Assembly (NCBI GenBank): GCA_047601145.1
Contig: JASGJW010000001.1
Coordinates: 434,001 to 498,000 of the forward strand
DNA length: 64,000 bases
Direction of reading: 5' to 3'
Source: UBA7672 sp047601145
Lineage (GTDB): Bacteria; Pseudomonadota; Alphaproteobacteria; Caulobacterales; Hyphomonadaceae
The position numbers and the translations under genes are program-made. Position 1 is the first letter of the stretch, and each line of letters begins with the position of its first letter. Under the pieces are notes generated by a model that had not been told where the DNA came from, ran no database searches, and saw only the letters and a program-made list of their open reading frames with translations. Positions 33,727 to 43,313 of the stretch are shown piece after piece.

Positions 33727-34380
33727 TCAGCCGTTCGGTTGGCGTCCCTGAAAGACCGCCAGCTGCGCAGCGAAAGCGCGCTGGAAGGCTGGCCGCGCCT
33801 CGGCGCGTGCGACATAGGCAGCGAGGTTCGGATATTCGCCCAGCAGGCCTGACGGCTTCAGCCGCTGCAGCACATGCACCATCATCAGGTCGCCGAGGCT
33901 GAAGGCGCCATCAAGCCAGTCGGCCCCGCCCAGATAGGCCGAAAGCTGCCCCAGCCGGACGCGAACGCGATCCTGCACGATGGGCATGCGCTCCTTCGCC
34001 CAGGGCTTGTCGCTCTCCATCAACTTGGCGTTCTGCAATTCGATGATTGGCGGCTCCATCGTGTTGACCGCCGCGAACATCCACGTGATGGCGCGCGCCC
34101 GCGCATTTGCGTCCTTCGGCAGCAACCCCACGTGACGCTCTGCGACATGGAGCAGGATTGATCCTGTCTCGAACAGGGCGAGCCCGTCCTCCTCGTAGGT
34201 CGGGATCTGTCCGAACGGGTTGAGCGCCAGATGCGCCGGCGCTTTCATCGCGGCGAACGAGACGAGGCGCACATCGTAGTCTTGCCCCACCTCCTCGAAC
34301 GCCCAGCGAACGCGCGTATCCCGCGCCAGCCCCTGCCCGCGATCAGGCGAGGCTTCGAATGCCGTAATGGTGGGGGTCAT
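33727..34380 (-). CDS. Glutathione S-transferase family protein
   Basis: The 217-residue protein starts MTPTITAFEASPDRG. It has an N-terminal thioredoxin-like domain with the cis-proline segment NPFGQIPTYEEDGLALFETGSIL and a helical C-terminal domain (WLDGAFSLGDLMMVHVLQRL, YPNLAAYVARAEARPAFQRA). I start at ATG 34380 because family proteins begin near there. It converges with the VOC gene 5 bases away. Confidence 0.88.
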   Translation of the reverse strand: MTPTITAFEASPDRGQGLARDTRVRWAFEEVGQDYDVRLVSFAAMKAPAHLALNPFGQIPTYEEDGLALFETGSILLHVAERHVGLLPKDANARARAITWMFAAVNTMEPPIIELQNAKLMESDKPWAKERMPIVQDRVRVRLGQLSAYLGGADWLDGAFSLGDLMMVHVLQRLKPSGLLGEYPNLAAYVARAEARPAFQRAFAAQLAVFQGRQPNG

Positions 34381-34580
34381 GATCATTTCTCCCATGCTCT
34401 GCGCCTAGGACGAGCCACATAGGCCGTTCCCGACATCATTCCCGCAGAAAAGCAGGTTCGCGAAGCGCGCGCCGGACCGGATTCGATTGTCAATTTCCGC
34501 CAAAACGGCTTTCCTCCTGCTGCTCGCGGGGCGAGCCGGCGGACCGCCGTATCTGGCCTCATTTCGATCACGGGGGCATA

Positions 34581-35702
34581 GTGGATCGCAAGGACATCTT
34601 CATCGGCTATCGCCGCGACGACACCGGCGACACCGTTGGTCGTATCTACGACAAGCTGTGCGAGACATTCGGCAAGGACCATGTCTTCAAGGATGTCGAC
34701 AAGACGCCCGTGGGCAGGAATTTCGGCGAGCATATTCTGGGCGTCCTCCCGAGCTGCCGCGTGTTCCTGGCCGTCATCGGAAAGCAGTGGCTCGAGGTAC
34801 GCACGCCCGAAGGCGCCCGGCGCATCGACGATCCGCTGGACTGGGTGCGCATCGAACTCGAGACCGCACTGAAGACGCCGGGCCTTCAGGTCGTGCCGGT
34901 GCTCGTCAACGACGCCGTCATCCCCGCCGAAAAGGACCTGCCGGAGGCGCTGCGCCCACTCAGCCTTCTCAACGCCGCGAAGGTCCGCCGCGATCCCGAT
35001 TTCCACATCGACATGCAGCGCCTGATCACCGCGATCGGCGGCGGCGCCCCGGCCCGGAAAGAAGGCTTCCAGATCACCCCGCTCCAGGGCCTGATCGGCG
35101 CCGGCGCCATCGTCGCCGCCCTGATCGGCCTCAACGCCCTTCAGCCGAAAGTCTCCGCCCCGCCGGGCTTTGCGATGCCGAGCGTGCCCACCGCTGATCC
35201 TGCCGCCGCGCAGGTCGTGGGCGATGCAACCTGGCCGCCGGCCGACATAGGCGCCATGGCGCGCCGCGCATTGGACTACGTCCACACCAAGTGGCGCCCC
35301 GATGCGGTGCTGATGTCGCTCAACCTCAAAGCTACGGATGCAGGCGGCGTGGACGGCAGCTTCACCTTCTATTCCGACGATCAGGAGCAGCAGGTGACGC
35401 TCATGAGCGGCATGCTGACATCGCCCTACCCGCGCCGGTACGACACCGGCCGCGCCATCATGGGCAGCTTCAAGGACCTGCCGCAGGCGATCGTGGCCGC
35501 ACGCAACGCGGGTTTGGACGGCAAGAATGTCGATGAAGCGACCCTCGAATGGAGCAGAGGCGAATCCTGTGGCACGGGCAATTTCGCAATCGACAATGCG
35601 ATCTTGCCGAAATGCCCGCCTGGCCCGCGTTTCGAGGGCCTGCAATGGGAAATCCATTCGGCGCTGGGCGACCGGAAGTATGTTCCGGCGACGGGCGGCT
35701 GA
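34581..35702 (+). CDS. TIR-domain protein with transmembrane helix and unknown C-terminal domain
   Basis: The 373-residue protein begins (GTG) with a TIR domain: DIFIGYRRDDTGDTVGRIYD at the start, VFLAVIGKQW, and DPLDWVRIELETAL, whose glutamate may be the NADase residue (about residue 95). A transmembrane helix follows (LIGAGAIVAALIGLNAL, about 172-190), then a roughly 180-residue domain with four cysteines late (GESCGTG, PKCPPG) that I do not recognise. Bacterial TIR proteins can act in defence or as NADases. There is no obvious partner gene beside it. Confidence 0.75.
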   Translation: MDRKDIFIGYRRDDTGDTVGRIYDKLCETFGKDHVFKDVDKTPVGRNFGEHILGVLPSCRVFLAVIGKQWLEVRTPEGARRIDDPLDWVRIELETALKTPGLQVVPVLVNDAVIPAEKDLPEALRPLSLLNAAKVRRDPDFHIDMQRLITAIGGGAPARKEGFQITPLQGLIGAGAIVAALIGLNALQPKVSAPPGFAMPSVPTADPAAAQVVGDATWPPADIGAMARRALDYVHTKWRPDAVLMSLNLKATDAGGVDGSFTFYSDDQEQQVTLMSGMLTSPYPRRYDTGRAIMGSFKDLPQAIVAARNAGLDGKNVDEATLEWSRGESCGTGNFAIDNAILPKCPPGPRFEGLQWEIHSALGDRKYVPATGG

Positions 35703-35707
35703 GGCAG

Positions 35708-36307
35708 CTAGGTTCGCTTGTAGACACACCACAGGGGCGCGCCATCGAGAGCGCCCTCGCCGCTGAGCTCGAACCCGTTCCTGTAATAGAATTCCAGGCT
35801 GCTCGCGCTTGCCGTCTCGAGGTAGACGCCGGACGATTTCGGGTCGGCGCGCGAGGGCTGGCAGAAGGCGTCAAGCAGGGCCTTCCCCGCCCCCTTCCCC
35901 TGCAGCGACGGGTGCACGCCGATCACGCCGAGATAGTAGTGGTCCTCTTTCGGCTCATGATCCTCGGCAAGCTTTCCATAGACGCCGATGCGCGCCGCAA
36001 AGCCGGGCACGCTGGCTTCGAACTGGCGCATCTCCTCGGCCAAATCCTCTGGCCAGGCCGGACGCGACGTGTCGTATCCCATGACGGCGCCCAGCACGTC
36101 GGCGTCCCGCTCAAGCACGTAGGCAGGGGCCCCGAGCGCAATCCTCGCCCTCAGCAGGATGGAAAAGAACCCCATGGCCTCGGCGCGGATGCCTTGAGGA
36201 TTCTCATGAAAGAGATACAGCATCAGCGGGTCTTCAGCGAACGCATCGCCCAGCGCCGCAATCGCCGCGCCGACGTCTCCGGATGCCGCGCGCCTGACCT
36301 TGAACAT
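35708..36307 (-). CDS. GNAT-family N-acetyltransferase
   Basis: The 199-residue protein carries the GNAT acetyl-CoA loop (YYLGVIGVHPSLQGKGAGKALL, about 120-142, cited in part) and the following ETASASSLEFYYRNGFE segment. The start at ATG 36307 gives MFKVRRAASGD, a typical GNAT opening. It converges with the TIR gene (5 bases apart), so the two are independent. Substrate unknown. Confidence 0.88.
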   Translation of the reverse strand: MFKVRRAASGDVGAAIAALGDAFAEDPLMLYLFHENPQGIRAEAMGFFSILLRARIALGAPAYVLERDADVLGAVMGYDTSRPAWPEDLAEEMRQFEASVPGFAARIGVYGKLAEDHEPKEDHYYLGVIGVHPSLQGKGAGKALLDAFCQPSRADPKSSGVYLETASASSLEFYYRNGFELSGEGALDGAPLWCVYKRT

Positions 36308-36405
36308 CACCAATGTGCCGTGTGCTGACTGCGATGAGGCAGTAGCGCAAACTCGTGCGCGACTTGCAACGGTCCGAATTTCAGAATTGCGGAGCCTCAG
36401 CCCCG

Positions 36406-37806
36406 CTACATCTGCATCGTCCAGCCTTCGACGCCCATCGCGGCCTGGCGGACCGCTTCGGTCAGTGTCGGGTGAGCGTGGCAGGTGCGGGCGATGTCTT
36501 CCGATGCCGCGCCGAATTCCATGGCAACGCAGATCTCGGCCACCATCTCGCCGACGCCGACGCCCATCAGATGCGCGCCGAGCACGCGATCAGTGGTCGC
36601 GTCCGCAAGGATCTTCACGAAGCCGTCCGTCTCATGGTTCGTCTTGGCGCGTGAGTTGGCGGAGAACGGGAACTTGCCGACCTTGTACTGAACGCCTTCG
36701 GCCTTGAGTTCTTCCTCGGTCTTGCCGACCCAGGCGATCTCCGGCTTCGTGTAAACGACGCCCGGAATGATGTCGTAGTTCACATGTCCGGCCTTGCCGG
36801 CAATCAGCTCGGCGCAGGCGGTCGCTTCGTCTTCAGCCTTGTGCGCGAGCATCGGACCCGTGGTCACGTCGCCGATGACCCACACGCCTGGCGCGGAGGT
36901 CTGATAGTGCTCGTTGGCGATCACGCCGCGGCGGTCGGGCACGATGCCGACCGTCTCGAGGCCAAGGCCCTGCGTGTAGGGGCGGCGGCCGATGGCCAGC
37001 AACACGATGTCGGCGTCCAGCGTTTCGGAATCGCCTCCAGCGGCCGGTTGCATCGAGAGCTTGAGCTTCGACTTCAGCTTTTCGACGCCCGTCACCTTCA
37101 TGCCGAGTTTGAACTCGACGCCCTGCTTGGCGAAGATGCGCTGCGCCTGCTTGGCGATCTCGCCGTCCGCGCCCGGCAGGATGCGATCAAGATACTCGAC
37201 GACAGTCACCTCGGCGCCGAGGCGGCGCCAGACCGAGCCAAGTTCGAGGCCGATGATGCCGGCGCCGATCACGATCATCTTCTTCGGCACGGCCTTGAGC
37301 GACAGCGCGCCCGTCGAGGACACCACGCGCTCTTCATCGATCTCGACGCCCGGCAGCGGCGTCGGCTCGGAGCCCGTCGCAATCACGATGTTCTTGGCCT
37401 CAAGAACAGTCTCGCCCTTTTCGCCTGTCACCACCACGCGGCCCGGCCCGTCAATGCGGCCCGCGCCGCTGTACACCGTCACCTTGTTCTTCTTCATGAT
37501 GAAGGCGACGCCGTTGGTAAGGCCGGTCACCGCATCCGCCTTCTGCTTCAGCATGTTGTCGAGGTTGAGCTTGAGGCCCGTGACCTCGATGCCGAGCGAG
37601 GCAAAGTCCTTGCCCGCAGTCTCGTAGAGCTCGGAAGCGTGCAGCAGCGCCTTTGACGGGATGCAACCGACATTGAGGCAGGTGCCGCCCAGCTTGTCGC
37701 GCTTCTCGATGAGAGCAACCTTGAGGCCCAGCTGGCCGCAGCGCGTGGCGCAGTTGTAGCCGCCGGGGCCGGCGCCGATGATGACGACGTCGTAGCTCTC
37801 GCTCAT
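36406..37806 (-). CDS. lpd: Dihydrolipoyl dehydrogenase (E3)
   Basis: The 466-residue flavoprotein reoxidises dihydrolipoamide of the 2-oxoglutarate dehydrogenase complex. It has the FAD motif (IIGAGPGGYNCATRCGQLG), the redox disulphide (GGTCLNVGCIPSKALL, about 38-53), an NAD motif (VIGAGIIGLELGSVW) and the C-terminal catalytic HAHPTLTEAV. ATG 37806 is preferred over TTG 37812. It is the last gene of the suc/odh/lpd group, separated from odhB by two small membrane-protein genes. Confidence 0.96.
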   Translation of the reverse strand: MSESYDVVIIGAGPGGYNCATRCGQLGLKVALIEKRDKLGGTCLNVGCIPSKALLHASELYETAGKDFASLGIEVTGLKLNLDNMLKQKADAVTGLTNGVAFIMKKNKVTVYSGAGRIDGPGRVVVTGEKGETVLEAKNIVIATGSEPTPLPGVEIDEERVVSSTGALSLKAVPKKMIVIGAGIIGLELGSVWRRLGAEVTVVEYLDRILPGADGEIAKQAQRIFAKQGVEFKLGMKVTGVEKLKSKLKLSMQPAAGGDSETLDADIVLLAIGRRPYTQGLGLETVGIVPDRRGVIANEHYQTSAPGVWVIGDVTTGPMLAHKAEDEATACAELIAGKAGHVNYDIIPGVVYTKPEIAWVGKTEEELKAEGVQYKVGKFPFSANSRAKTNHETDGFVKILADATTDRVLGAHLMGVGVGEMVAEICVAMEFGAASEDIARTCHAHPTLTEAVRQAAMGVEGWTMQM

Positions 37807-37926
37807 GGGCAAATCTCGCGTTCGTTCGCTTTTGGCGGGAGCTATACGCGCTCAGGCCAAGCGGTCAACAAACGGAATATGGGGTCGCCGATGCTGTGTT
37901 TTTGTGCGGAAAACTGAGGGCTGTCT

Positions 37927-38292
37927 TCAGTTCCGGCCCATTATTGCCGTGAGGCCCGCCAGCACCAGGATCGCCGCGCCCACGGCCAGCTCGTTTTCCC
38001 ACGGGCGCGTGAAATCGATGGTCTGCTTGAGCGAGACCGCGAAGCCCGCCGCAGCGACGCCGCCCAGCATGGCAAGCGCGGCGCCGCCCGGCCCGCCGAA
38101 GAAGACGATCAGGCCGCCCACCAGGCCCAGCACGCCGCCGATGGCCGGCACGATGAAGCCGGTCTGGCCGAGCTGGTGAACCGCACGGTCAGACAACAGA
38201 TAGCCGATGCCGCCGAGATAATTATCGGCGGTCTCGTAGAGCAGCCATCCCGACGAGGCGATGAGAAGTAGCGCAACGATGCGTCTCAGCAC
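37927..38292 (-). CDS. Small polytopic membrane protein in the odh-lpd gap
   Basis: The 121-residue protein has four hydrophobic segments (VALLLIASSGWLLYE, FIVPAIGGVLGLVGGLIVFF, GGAALAMLGGVAAAGFAV, AVGAAILVLAGLTAIMG). AGGAGGG lies 9 bases upstream of GTG 38292, which I take as start; ATG 38313 would add seven residues. It is read in the same direction as its dehydrogenase neighbours. No known link to them. Family unrecognised. Confidence 0.6.
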   Translation of the reverse strand: MLRRIVALLLIASSGWLLYETADNYLGGIGYLLSDRAVHQLGQTGFIVPAIGGVLGLVGGLIVFFGGPGGAALAMLGGVAAAGFAVSLKQTIDFTRPWENELAVGAAILVLAGLTAIMGRN

Positions 38293-38405
38293 GGCCTGTC
38301 CCTCCTCTTCCATTCCCCCGCGCGCAAGATAGCGCCCCGACTTTTGTGACAGGCAATGGTTGCGAGTGTGGAAAGGCAAAGGTTGCCGGCGCAGTAACCG
38401 CAAAA

Positions 38406-38966
38406 CTAGCGCAGGACGCCTCGGAAAGCCGCCAACCAGACGAAGCAGCCGACGGCCAATGAGACCCATCCGGCATTGATTGTGGCCGGGCTCGGCCGCG
38501 CGTGAGCCGCCGCATCGGCGCTCGGCGCGCGACGCGCAGTTGCTTCCCGCCAGATGAAGTAGACCCCCTGCCCCAGCACAAGCAGCGCCACGAAAGCCGA
38601 GGCGAGCTGGTGAAGCAGCATCATCGCAAGGCCCGTGATCAGGAGCACGACCGCCTGCCCCGCGATCCATCCGCGCCGGGCCGCATCGTCGCGATCCATC
38701 CAGCGATCGGCCGAAGCCTCCGCTTCCGATTTCACCCGGCGTTGCACGGGCGCGTCGATGTCTCCGTAGGAGTCTTCAGGCGGCATCGCAGGGCCGGGCT
38801 CCGCCTCGAAATCGCGCACGGCGCGCTCGAGCTGCGACGTCATCCTGTCGAGCGCCATTTCCATCCGGATCTGCCGGAACAGCATGAAGCCGCCCAAGAC
38901 CCAGAACAGTCCGGCGAGCCGGACCAGCCATCCGAGAACCCAGTCCCAGATCGCCTCGCCGGTCAT
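38406..38966 (-). CDS. Membrane protein in the odh-lpd gap
   Basis: The 186-residue protein has an N-terminal helix (WLVRLAGLFWVLGGFMLF), a charged cytoplasmic stretch (about 40-95), two further helices (AVVLLITGLAMMLLH, FVALLVLGQGVYFIW) and a last one (AGWVSLAVGCFVWLAAF). It starts 23 bases after odhB on the same strand. I do not recognise the family; a role in metabolism cannot be assumed from position alone. Confidence 0.65.
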   Translation of the reverse strand: MTGEAIWDWVLGWLVRLAGLFWVLGGFMLFRQIRMEMALDRMTSQLERAVRDFEAEPGPAMPPEDSYGDIDAPVQRRVKSEAEASADRWMDRDDAARRGWIAGQAVVLLITGLAMMLLHQLASAFVALLVLGQGVYFIWREATARRAPSADAAAHARPSPATINAGWVSLAVGCFVWLAAFRGVLR

Positions 38967-38989
38967 GACGATACCGCCGTTGCAGAACT

Positions 38990-40210
38990 CTAGAGGTCGA
39001 GCAGCAGGCGCTCGGGATCCTCCAGAGCCTCCTTCACGCGCACCAGGAACGTCACGGCTTCCTTGCCGTCGACGATGCGGTGGTCGTAGCTGAGCGCGAG
39101 ATACATCATCGGACGCGCGACGATCTTGCCGTCGATCACCACCGGACGTTCCTCGATGCGGTGCATGCCGAGCACGCCCGATTGCGGCGGGTTGAGGATC
39201 GGCGTCGACATCAGCGATCCATAGACGCCGCCGTTGGAGATCGTGAACGATCCGCCCTGCAGGTCTTCCATCGACAGCTTGCCATCGCGGGCGAGCGCGC
39301 CGAGGCGGCCGATTTCCGCTTCGATCTCGGCCAGCGACATCGTGTCGGCGTCACGCACCACCGGAACCACGAGGCCCTTGTCCGTGCCGACCGCGACCGA
39401 GACGTTGTAGAAGTTCTTGTAGATGATGTCGGTGCCGTCGATCTCGGCGTTCACCGACGGGATCTCTTTCAGAGCCGCCACAACTGCACGCACGAAGAAG
39501 CCCATGAAGCCCAGCTTCACGCCATGCTTCTTCTCGAAGGCGTCCTTGTGGCGTTTGCGGAGCTCCATCACTTCCGCCATGTCGACGTCGTTGAACGTCG
39601 TGAGCATGGCCGCGGTGTTCTGGGCTTCCTTCAGGCGGCGCGCGATCGTCTGGCGCAGGCGCGTCATCTTCACCCGCTCTTCGCGCGGGCCGAGCTCGCG
39701 CGGCTTGTGCGGGATTTCAGCGGCAGGCGCGCGGGCAGCAGCGGGCGCCGGCGTGCTGGCGACATAGGCGAGCGCATCGCCCTTGGTCGCGCGACCGCCC
39801 CGGCCCGAGCCCGGGATGTCGGCGGGGTCCACATTGGCTTCGGCGGCGATGCGGCCGACCGAGGGAGCAACCTTGTCGGTGGCGCGCGCGGTCGTCGCGG
39901 CTGCAGCCGGGGCCTTCGCGGCCGGGGGTGCAGCAGAGGCGGCGGGCTTGGCGGCGGCGGGAGCGGCCGAGGCAGTAGCGCCTTCGGAAAGACGGGCGAT
40001 GATCTTGCCGATCTGGACGGTCTCGCCTTCCTTGACCAGCTGTTCGGTGATGACGCCGGCGGCGGGGGCCGGGACTTCGACGGCGACCTTGTCGGTTTCG
40101 ATCTCGGCGATCGGATCATCCTGCTTCACGGCCTGGCCGGGCTTCACGAGCCAGTTGGCGAGCGTGCCTTCAGTGACGCTCTCGCCCATCGCGGGCACCT
40201 TGATATCCAT
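38990..40210 (-). CDS. odhB: Dihydrolipoyllysine succinyltransferase (E2 of 2-oxoglutarate dehydrogenase)
   Basis: The 406-residue E2 protein has an N-terminal lipoyl domain (MDIKVPAMGESVTEGTLANW, lipoyl lysine in EIETDKVAVEV at about residue 43), an Ala/Pro linker, an E3-binding domain (APSVGRIAAEANVDPADIPG) and the catalytic domain ending with SYDHRIVDGKEAV, which holds the active-site histidine. It transfers succinyl groups to CoA. It is 103 bases after sucA with two small hairpins in between. Confidence 0.97.
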   Translation of the reverse strand: MDIKVPAMGESVTEGTLANWLVKPGQAVKQDDPIAEIETDKVAVEVPAPAAGVITEQLVKEGETVQIGKIIARLSEGATASAAPAAAKPAASAAPPAAKAPAAAATTARATDKVAPSVGRIAAEANVDPADIPGSGRGGRATKGDALAYVASTPAPAAARAPAAEIPHKPRELGPREERVKMTRLRQTIARRLKEAQNTAAMLTTFNDVDMAEVMELRKRHKDAFEKKHGVKLGFMGFFVRAVVAALKEIPSVNAEIDGTDIIYKNFYNVSVAVGTDKGLVVPVVRDADTMSLAEIEAEIGRLGALARDGKLSMEDLQGGSFTISNGGVYGSLMSTPILNPPQSGVLGMHRIEERPVVIDGKIVARPMMYLALSYDHRIVDGKEAVTFLVRVKEALEDPERLLLDL

Positions 40211-40261
40211 GACGTCTCCAGCCGGGCAGTTGCACCGGGAGCCCCGGCGCGGTGGGATTTA

Positions 40262-40299
40262 GCCCCAGTTGGGGCGAATGTGGAGGGGCTGCAAGCCCC
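40262..40299 (-). other. Two tandem hairpins between sucA and odhB
   Basis: GCCCC-AGTT-GGGGC (40262-40275) and GGGGCT-GCA-AGCCCC (40285-40299) stand in the 103-base gap of the operon. No T-tract follows, so they may set mRNA processing or stability, lowering odhB or sucA stoichiometry, rather than end transcription. Confidence 0.4.
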
Positions 40300-40313
40300 G
40301 TGGAAAAACTACG

Positions 40314-43313
40314 CTATTTCTCGAACGCGGCGTCGAGGAAGGCCGCGAGTTCCTTGTTGTGGAGCGCCATCGTGCCAGCGGCGGTCGAGGCCGATGCCGG
40401 ACGGCCGACATAGCGCGGACGCTTGTTCTTCACATCGAGCTTCTCGAGCGTCTTCTCGATGTTCCAGTCTACGAAGCTCCACGCACCCATGTTGCGCGGC
40501 TCTTCCTGGCACCAGACCATGTCGGCGTTCGGGAAGCGCGCGAGCTCCTTCATGAGCGAGGCGACCGGGAAGGGATAGAGCTGCTCGATACGGAGCAGGT
40601 AGACATCATCGATCTTGCGCTTCTCGCGTTCCTCGAAGAGGTCGAAATAAACCTTGCCCGAGCACATCACGACCCGGCGGATGTCCTTGTCCGCCTTCAG
40701 CGTGACGTCGGCCTTGCACTCGGGAACCTCGGCGCCGTCGACGAGGATGCGGTGGAAACTCGTGGTCGGCCCCATGTCCTTGAAGAAGGACACGGCGCGC
40801 TTGTGGCGCAGCAGGGATTTCGGCGTCATCACGATCAGCGGCTTGCGGAAGTCGCGGTGAACCTGGCGGCGCAGGGCGTGGAAATAGTTCGCAGGCGTTG
40901 TGCAGTTGACGACCTGCATGTTGTCCTGCGCACACATCTGGAGGAAGCGCTCGAGACGGGCGGAAGAGTGTTCCGGGCCCTGCCCTTCATAGCCGTGCGG
41001 CAGGAGGCAGACGAGGCCGCACATGCGGAGCCATTTGCGCTCGCCGGACGAGATGAACTGGTCGAACAGGACCTGCGCGCCGTTGGCGAAGTCGCCGAAC
41101 TGCGCTTCCCAGAGGGTGAGTGTGTTCGGCGCAGTGAGCGCATAACCATACTCGTAGCCAAGCACCGCTTCTTCGGAGAGCAGCGAATCGATGACTTCGT
41201 AGTTGGCCTGCGTTTCCGAGAGATGGTTGAGCGGCGTGTAGCGCTCTTCCGTCACCTGGTCGACGAAGTGCGAGTGGCGCTGGGTGAACGTGCCACGGCA
41301 AGAATCCTGACCCGACAGACGAACCGGGAAGCCTTCATCGAGCAGGGTGGCGAACGCCATGTGCTCGGCCATGCCCCAGTCGAGGCCTTCGCCCGTGGTC
41401 GCCATCTTGCGGCGCGCATCGACCGTGCGGGCGACCGTCTTGTGGATGTTGAAGCCATCCGGAACGGTCGTGATCTTCTTGCCGATGTCTTTCAGCTTGG
41501 CGAGCGCAACGCCGGTCTTGCCGCGGCCCTCATCATCCTTCGGCAGACCAAGACCCGCCCACTTGCCGTCGAGCCAGTCGGCGGCGCCGGGCTTGAAGGC
41601 CTTGGCCTTCTCGAACTCCGAATCGAGATGGGCCTCCATCTCGGCGATCATGTTGCCGAGCGATTGCTCGGTCATGATGCCTTCCTCGATCAGGCGGCGG
41701 GAATAGAGTTCGCGCGTCGACTGCTGGTCGCGGATCTTCGCGTACATCAGCGGCTGCGTCATCGTCGGATCATCGCCCTCGTTGTGGCCGAAGCGGCGAT
41801 AGCAGAACATGTCGATGACGACGTCCTTGCCGAACGTCTGGCGGTACTCGGTCGCGACCTTGGCGGCATAGACGACCGCTTCGGGATCATCACCGTTCAC
41901 GTGGAAGACCGGCGCATCGACCATCTTCGCCATGTCCGAAGGATAGGGAGATGAACGCGAAAAGGACGGCGCGGTCGTAAAGCCGATCTGGTTGTTGACG
42001 ATGAAGTGGACGGCGCCGCCCGTGCGATAGCCGGCAAGGCCCGACAGCGCGAAGCATTCGGCGACAACGCCCTGCCCGGAGAAGGCCGCATCGCCGTGCA
42101 GCAGCAGCGGCATGACCTTGGTGCGGCGCTTGTTGCGCTCGACGGGATCGGTCGCGCGCGTCGCGCCGGCTTCGACCTCGTCGAAGAACTGCTTGGCGCG
42201 CGCTTTTCCGAGAACCACCGGGTTGACGATCTCGAGGTGGGAGGGGTTCGCCGTCAGCGACAGGTGAACGCTGTGGCCGTCGAATTCGCGGTCCGAGGAG
42301 GCGCCGAGGTGATACTTCACGTCGCCCGAACCGTAGTCGTCGCCACCCTGCGTGTTGCCGCCCTGAAACTCGAAGAAGATCTTGTGATAGGGCTTGCCCA
42401 TCACCGCCGCGAGCACGTTGAGACGGCCGCGGTGCGGCATGCCCACGATGATCTCGTCGACGCCCATGGCGCCGCCACGCTTGATGATCTGTTCGAGCGC
42501 CGGGACGGCGGCTTCACCGCCATCGAGACCGAAGCGCTTGGTGCCCGGATAGCGCTTGTGCAGGAAGCGTTCGAAGGCTTCCGCCTCGACCAGCTTCTTG
42601 AGGATGGCGCGCTTGCCCTGCGGCGTGAACGAGATTTCCTTGTCCTTGCCCTCGATACGCTGCTGCAGCCAGGACTTCTCGACCGGATCCGAGATGTGCA
42701 TGAACTCGACGGCGAAGGTCGAGCAGTAGGTGCGCTTCAGGATGTCGAGCATCTGGCGCGGGGTCGCGTAGTCGAGACCCATCACGTTGTCGATGTAGAT
42801 GCGGCGGTCCATGTCCTTGGCGGTGAAGCCGTAGGTTTTCGGATCAAGCTCGGGCTGGTCCTCGATCTTCACCAGGTTCAGCGGATCGAGATGGGCCGCG
42901 AGGTGGCCGCGCATGCGGTAGGCGCGGATCATCATGATCGCACGGATCGAATCCTGGACCTGCTGGGCGAGGTCGGCGGGGGCGAGCGTCGGGCCGACCT
43001 GCGGGGCTTTCTTCGGCTCCTTGGCGGCCTGCGCGCCCCAGTTGCCGTCGAGGGCGGAGACGAGTTCGCCGTTCTGGTATTTCAGGGGCTCTTTCCACTC
43101 GGGGCCCTTGGCGGCCTTGGTGGCGTCCGAGGCGGTGTCGGCGACGCCCCGGAAAAAGCGCTGCCAGCTCTCGGGGACGGAGGACGGGTCCTCGGCATAC
43201 TGGGCGTAGAGCTGTTCGATGTAGGCGGCGTTGGCCCCGTAGAGGAAGGCCGTGTCCAGCATGGCTTCATTGTCCATGCCGCGGGCCTCGCCCGTCTTCG
43301 CCTCGATCGTCAT
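40314..43313 (-). CDS. sucA: 2-Oxoglutarate dehydrogenase E1
   Basis: The 999-residue thiamine-diphosphate enzyme starts the oxidative decarboxylation of 2-oxoglutarate. It shows the family N-terminus (LYGANAAYIEQLYAQYAEDP), IGMPHRGRLNVLAAVMGKP-like (about residue 275), HGDAAFSGQGVVAECF, the HVNGDDPEAVVYAAKVA cofactor region and PHGYEGQGPEHSSARLERFL. Length is normal. An AGGA motif precedes ATG 43313. It follows sucD after a 169-base gap, which contains a small hairpin at 43339-43354. Confidence 0.97.
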   Translation of the reverse strand: MTIEAKTGEARGMDNEAMLDTAFLYGANAAYIEQLYAQYAEDPSSVPESWQRFFRGVADTASDATKAAKGPEWKEPLKYQNGELVSALDGNWGAQAAKEPKKAPQVGPTLAPADLAQQVQDSIRAIMMIRAYRMRGHLAAHLDPLNLVKIEDQPELDPKTYGFTAKDMDRRIYIDNVMGLDYATPRQMLDILKRTYCSTFAVEFMHISDPVEKSWLQQRIEGKDKEISFTPQGKRAILKKLVEAEAFERFLHKRYPGTKRFGLDGGEAAVPALEQIIKRGGAMGVDEIIVGMPHRGRLNVLAAVMGKPYHKIFFEFQGGNTQGGDDYGSGDVKYHLGASSDREFDGHSVHLSLTANPSHLEIVNPVVLGKARAKQFFDEVEAGATRATDPVERNKRRTKVMPLLLHGDAAFSGQGVVAECFALSGLAGYRTGGAVHFIVNNQIGFTTAPSFSRSSPYPSDMAKMVDAPVFHVNGDDPEAVVYAAKVATEYRQTFGKDVVIDMFCYRRFGHNEGDDPTMTQPLMYAKIRDQQSTRELYSRRLIEEGIMTEQSLGNMIAEMEAHLDSEFEKAKAFKPGAADWLDGKWAGLGLPKDDEGRGKTGVALAKLKDIGKKITTVPDGFNIHKTVARTVDARRKMATTGEGLDWGMAEHMAFATLLDEGFPVRLSGQDSCRGTFTQRHSHFVDQVTEERYTPLNHLSETQANYEVIDSLLSEEAVLGYEYGYALTAPNTLTLWEAQFGDFANGAQVLFDQFISSGERKWLRMCGLVCLLPHGYEGQGPEHSSARLERFLQMCAQDNMQVVNCTTPANYFHALRRQVHRDFRKPLIVMTPKSLLRHKRAVSFFKDMGPTTSFHRILVDGAEVPECKADVTLKADKDIRRVVMCSGKVYFDLFEEREKRKIDDVYLLRIEQLYPFPVASLMKELARFPNADMVWCQEEPRNMGAWSFVDWNIEKTLEKLDVKNKRPRYVGRPASASTAAGTMALHNKELAAFLDAAFEK

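Noticed and set aside
34581..35702. TIR gene as part of a Thoeris or CBASS defence operon
   Set aside because: No ThsA-like, cyclase or other effector gene is adjacent; both neighbours are convergent or unrelated.
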